Below, in pieces: positions 15,901 to 20,000 of a DNA stretch of 20,000 nucleotides; the stretch's first letter is position 1; each line of letters starts with the position of its first letter. The stretch comes from Chrysomallon squamiferum (Eukaryota > Mollusca > Gastropoda > Neomphalida > Peltospiridae): the NCBI GenBank assembly GCA_012295275.1, contig CM022678.1, positions 9,277,975 to 9,297,974 of the forward strand, written 5' to 3'. The position numbers and the translations under genes are program-made. The notes under the pieces were generated by a model that was not told the DNA's origin, made no database searches, and saw only the letters and a program-made list of their open reading frames with translations.

Positions 15901-16299
15901 ATAAACTGAAAATAATTAGGTGAACTTTTATACTGAACAAATGAAATTTAAATATTTGTGTTTCTCAATAAAAAAAATGATAGAGCCTATAACAAGAACT
16001 TAATCAGTGGTGTGATTAGATAGTGAGGATAAAAAATGTATCAATATATAATTTCTTATTAATAAAAACCAAATACTTCATTTAGTTTTAAGTTCTTTTC
16101 TTATATTTTTTTTTTTTTTTTTTATAATTTATTAATTATGTCACAGAACTGACTGCTTAAGATTAAAATATTTCAGTGAATGTAAATGTGTTTTTAAGAA
16201 TGCTTTCTGATTAGGAATGAGTCAATACTAATGAATTATTGTTTTACTTATTAATTACCATGTAATAAATTAACTAATATTATTTTCTTTTTCTCACAG
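15583..16299. other. CKK intron
   Basis: Intron with GTGAGT donor and TTTTTCTCACAG acceptor. It is AT-rich, with a (TTA)n tract at 15853-15898 and a T run near 16107-16123. No other feature is seen. Confidence 0.85.
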
Positions 16300-16430
16300 A
16301 TATAATTCTGGGGCTAAAAGTTTCACTGACATCAAGCAAACATTTATCTGTGTCCATTGATGCTGTTGTTATTCATAATTCTCTCTGGAAGACTGGGAAA
16401 CCACCAGCAACGTCAAAGAAAGTGTATTAG
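16300..16430 (+). CDS. CAMSAP/Patronin CKK domain, last exon, with one-base frameshift
   Basis: The first base completes a Lys codon. It then reads YNSGAKSFTDIKQT, matching the K-Y-N-S-D-R-K-x-F region of CKK domains. The direct frame then gives FICVH and TGA (16358-16360). If one T of the run at 16343-16345 is ignored, the expected family sequence returns: LSVSIDAVVIHNSLWKTGK, then PPATSKKVY and TAG at 16428-16430. The regained part fits the family (S-V-S-V-D-A-x-x-I-H-x-x-L-W), so the shift is recent or an assembly error. An active protein would lack the last Trp-containing strand if the shift is real. Confidence 0.9.
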
Positions 16431-17301
16431 GAAGACGTAGATCTCACAACAAACATCACCATCATCCTGACATCATCAGCAGCTGCAGCAGCAGTTGGCT
16501 CTTTACATTGTTGTCATGGTTACAATTTATGATGACAAATGTTTTCTACATTTTTTTTTATTTTTTGCTCCTTTGGACAATGTTCTGTTTTTTTTTTTTC
16601 TTTCTTTAATATCTTTAATACCAAGCTTTTCAAAAAGTTTTTCTTTCACTTTTTGCAGTAGTTTGTCAGATGCAGAAAGTGTGTATTACAATTGTTTGTG
16701 TAGTCTTCCAAAATATCTAAATATCTGAAGAAATATTTCATAGTTAAACAAAGTTTGTTTCTTTTCTTTATTTCTTTCTTTCCTTATTTATTTTTAAATC
16801 TTATAACCATGAATAAGATAAACTAAAAGCTACATTGGAAATATAACCCCTAATTTAGACAACATTGAGCCACTTTTTGTTTTTATAAACAAAAAAATAC
16901 ATCCGTTACTTTCAAGAGATTTTTCTTAGCTAAACTATTCACGTAAATTTTATTTTATTTTATTTTATTATTATTATTTTTTTTTTTTTGAATACATAAA
17001 TATTGCTTACATTTTTTCATTTTTGGTAAATTGTAACTGAATATTTAATCTCAGTGCCTTATGACAAATAATACTTTTAATGTTTATTGTATGAGACATC
17101 TTTTCCATGTTCCTAATGTTCTTCATGTGAAGTAAATGTGACCTGTTTCTATAAAAGGTACACAAAGTAGCTAAGTCAATGTCATGTTTTTATAAAGTGT
17201 TTCCAGCTTTACTAATCATTTTTATACCATCTTAATACTTGTAGCAAATTAAACAAAAGCTTTTCAGAAAATGATTTGATTAATGCAGTAACATTTGCTT
17301 C

Positions 17302-17303
<2 letters not shown>
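16431..17303. other. 3' flank or 3' UTR of the CKK gene
   Basis: It contains a CAG/CATCAT-rich patch at 16455-16498, then T- and A-rich sequence with no recognised gene. An open frame near 16495-16728 is low-complexity (Phe/Ser-rich) and fits UTR better than coding. No convincing polyadenylation signal is singled out, since AATAAA-like words are common in this composition. Confidence 0.55.
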
Positions 17304-17374
<71 letters not shown>

Positions 17375-17389
17375 GTTGTTGTTGTTGTT
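17304..17389. repeat. (TTA)n then (GTT)n microsatellite
   Basis: About 23 TTA units followed by five GTT units. Confidence 0.96.
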
Positions 17390-17652
17390 ATTATTTTAAC
17401 AACATTGAAATTGACCTAAGCAAAGATCATTAAATTATTAAAACTTGCTACCGTAAAAAAAAAAAAAAGGATCTACATTAATTATAAAAAAAAAATTATT
17501 ATTATTATATTATTATTATTTTATTTTAACAACATTGAAATTGACATTAAAAAGATCATTAAATTATTAAAAATTATTTTGTTAAAAAAAAAGATTCTAC
17601 TGTTTTTAATTAGAAACAAATATATAATAATTATTATTATTATTATTATTTA
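17390..17652. repeat. Two-copy tandem duplication of about 130 bp, each with a (TTA)n tract
   Basis: Copy 1 from 17391 and copy 2 from 17521 both contain TTTTAACAACATTGAAATTG, GATCATTAAATTATTAAAA and an A run then GATCTAC/GATTCTAC and TTAATTA. Each copy is preceded by TTA repeats (17304-17374 and about 17498-17520), and a third TTA run at 17627-17650 follows. Confidence 0.88.
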
Positions 17653-18291
17653 GATAATAAAAACCATTAGTGTAAAATAATATTATACATTAGTTCGAGT
17701 TCTCACGGTTTGCCAGATGATAATATCCAAAATTTAAAATTATTTTGTTAAATAAAAAACATTTATTTTGAATCATGTTTGTTTTCACTGTGGACCATAT
17801 TGCTTCTGTATTTACATTTCCTGAATATGTGTAAAATTTGGCTTTGATGATGTACATGAAGAAATTCATATCACTTCGTTTTGTCATTTTTCATACATTT
17901 TCATCTATTTTTTCACGATACTTTGTTTCAATTCAGGTTTAATGTGCATTTTTAAAGCTACTTTAAATTTAAGTGTGGTGATTTTAGATATGCTATTGAA
18001 ACATATTTATAATTTAAATATGCTAATGAAACATGCTATTTAAATATGCTGACTAGAAAATCACAGTTTTATTTGGGTTTGTTTTGTTCTTGTGTATTAA
18101 TATATTTTATTTATTACAAGTCACACACTTCTACAAAATACATGTATTTAAATGATTTTTTTTAAAAATTTTTTTTTTCATTAAACATTTTATATTATTT
18201 ATTATATTGAAATGTGGGTTTTTCTTGCTTCATTTTATTTGTTTCAGCTTTTTTGAGTTGTGAGAAATTCACAGGAAAAAAAAAACTCATA
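17653..18291. other. AT-rich DNA, no gene seen
   Basis: A small repeated phrase, AAATATGCTAATGAAACAT and variants, occurs near 17988-18050. No exon or RNA gene is recognised. Confidence 0.6.
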
Positions 18292-18582
18292 TATCTACAC
18301 ATACATTTCAATATCCATTTATACAGATATACACATACACAGACCTTATACATTAAAACACACACAACACAATATACACACACATCTAGATATCCCACAC
18401 AAGAACACAAACACACACCATACATTCATAAGGACCCAAAAATTAAAACTGTTTGTCAGATTTACACAAACACACAAGTTTTTACATATCAAAACATTTT
18501 TACACAATGTATACACACACATCATACACAGGACAAAAACAATTCACACACAAGAAACACACACATGCACATACAGACATAA
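18292..18582. repeat. Degenerate CA-rich tract
   Basis: Nearly all of this stretch is built from ACACA, CACATACA and related words, with few G. It opens frames in several phases because stops need T-A or T-G; those frames (TH- and YTH-rich) are composition artefacts. Confidence 0.85.
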
Positions 18583-18945
18583 CAAGGTCAGGGTCATATT
18601 CATCAAGCTTTCCATCTGAGAATTGTTCAAATGTTTTAAAAATGTGACTTTATTAGCAAATTTGACAGCAACTTAGTGTTTAGATTTTTACATGTTGTTT
18701 TTGCATAGAATTTTGATTCTTAGAATGGCTTCCATATTTATTTTATTTTATTATTAAAATTTTTGTGTGTAAAACTTGATATCTACTAAAACCAGAGAAA
18801 TTTAATTCTGTAAAAAAATGTTTTAAATTTGAACAGAAAGATCAGCAAATTTTTGTTTTATTATTTTTTTAATTTTATTTTTAATATTGTTATTATTATT
18901 AATAATAATAAACTTGTAATTCATGACTTTTTTATTATAAAACCA

Positions 18946-18946
<1 letters not shown>
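18583..18946. other. AT-rich DNA, nothing recognised
   Basis: Only AT-rich sequence is seen, ending in a short AATAAT run before the next TTA array. Confidence 0.6.

Positions 18947-18993
<47 letters not shown>
18947..18993. repeat. (TTA)n microsatellite
   Basis: About 15 TTA units. Short inverse AATAATAATAA at 18899-18911 could pair with it as a hairpin. Confidence 0.96.
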
Positions 18994-18994
<1 letters not shown>

Positions 18995-20000
18995 ATTATT
19001 ATTTTAAATTCTATGCAAAATTGTAAAATATTATTCATATCTTCATCATTGTAATAATAATGATTATTATTAATTTTGTTTTATAAATTTAAAGTAAAAA
19101 GTAATATTAATTTCTGAGTGTCTTGTTTTAGTAAAAAAAAAATATTAATTAACAATAATTAATAATATGAAAAATATAATAAGAAAAAATACATCTGTAA
19201 AATAAAAATAGAATATAAAATAAATAATCATAGTTAAATCTAATGTTACACTGGTTTGTTTTAGCTATATTATAATGCATAGATTAATTATTTTTAATTA
19301 ATTTTTTTTTTTTTAATTTTTTTTTTTATCCTTGCTAAAAATTAATTTTAATGATGTTGATATTATAGAATGAAACTGGATTCACAATATTTTGAATTTA
19401 ATTTTTTATATATATATATTTCATTTTATTTATTTTATCATTATTTTAATTTATTTTTCCTTACATATCCAAATGTGAGATATCATCATGAGTTATTCCC
19501 CCTATCCTGATTTTTGCCATCCCTATTTTTTCTCACCATATTTTCATTCATAAAGAATTTTCACTGCATTTGAGTAAAAATGTAATTTTTTTCTCTCCAT
19601 TTTCATATAAATTCAGTCTGATTCCAGATATTGTTTGCATTGCATTTAGATATATATAATATATATACATTTCACTTAATTTCATTTAATTTTCATTATT
19701 ATTTACAACCAATAATTTTGAAATTTATGTTACATATTTTTGTAATCATTTAACAAATCATATTTAAAAAAATAATAATAATTGCTTGTGTCAAATATAA
19801 TTATCTATAAGCCTGTAACATTATGCATAATTCTGTTTCTTTCTTTTTTTGTAATTTTTGTTTCACGATTTCTTGTATTTGCTTTTTACACTTGAATATT
19901 GGCTGTGATGCTGATAGCCTTACCTTGTTGCTGTAAACAGGCAGGTATCTGTATATAAAAATCTCAAAGCGTGTTTCAAATTTGTGGTGTTTTTATTTTT
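18994..20000. other. AT-rich DNA, nothing recognised
   Basis: It contains A/T homopolymers, TATATATATA at 19409-19418 and ATATATATAATATATATAC near 19651. The last 130 bp are less AT-rich but hold no exon that can be supported. Confidence 0.6.

Noticed and set aside
16495-16728. 77-codon Phe/Ser-rich plus-strand frame after the CKK stop
   Set aside because: T-rich composition and no domain; better explained as 3' UTR or flank.
18214-18647. Three overlapping Thr/His-rich plus-strand frames
   Set aside because: Produced by the CA-rich tract, which lacks stop codons by composition.
18823-19038. Poly-Ile and poly-Tyr frames on both strands
   Set aside because: Readings of a (TTA)n microsatellite.
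19924-19948. Possible 25-nt minus-strand micro-exon with AG and GTAAGG borders
   Set aside because: Too short to support without transcript data, and the same bases also look like plus-strand splice sites.

Overview
This window looks like AT-rich, intron-rich metazoan nuclear DNA. The evidence is short exon-like islands with GT/AG borders and matching codon phase, abundant micro- and minisatellites, a decayed non-LTR retrotransposon, and animal-specific domains: a CAMSAP/Patronin CKK domain and EGF-like modules. CpG is very rare except in one block around 4.76-5.9 kb. There are no bacterial features. An invertebrate, possibly a lophotrochozoan such as a mollusc, fits the style, but the sequence alone does not fix the phylum.

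Layout: (1) 0.25-1.04 kb, six degenerate copies of a repeat with about 139-bp period. (2) 1.3-5.1 kb, minus strand: a decayed or error-ridden gene with EGF-like exons (4417-4571, 3934-4036, 3609-3740, 3197-3365), a heptad-like helical exon (2572-2703), possibly a last exon (1311-1425), and a CpG-rich first-exon/promoter block (about 4760-5120). A 39-bp minisatellite lies in one intron. (3) 5.1-5.6 kb, AT-rich spacer with one G-rich tract. (4) 5.64-5.9 kb, a second CpG-rich block holding the first exon of a divergent plus-strand gene. Further exon candidates follow at 6792, 7046, 7492, 12944, 14662 (a membrane helix) and 15005. Their splice phases agree if two single-base indels are allowed, but I do not recognise the product. 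(5) 9.08-9.42 kb, a 47-bp minisatellite. (6) 9.47-12.25 kb, a decayed plus-strand L1/Tx1-type LINE with a tandem duplication of its 3' part. (7) 13.14-14.28 kb, a 19-copy minisatellite of about 60 bp. (8) 15419-16430, the last two exons of a CAMSAP CKK domain, with a one-base frameshift in the last exon. (9) 16.4-20 kb, AT-rich non-coding DNA with (TTA)n arrays, a 130-bp tandem duplication and a CA-rich tract.

The best-supported content is the CKK pair, the LINE, the tandem repeats and the EGF-like exons. The plus-strand receptor-like gene and the divergent promoter are inferences from splice phase and CpG content. Several reading frames are broken by single-base indels in or beside short homopolymers. 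Assembly error and real pseudogenisation must therefore be told apart before any gene is called dead. I did not find a clear case for a wholly new biological system.
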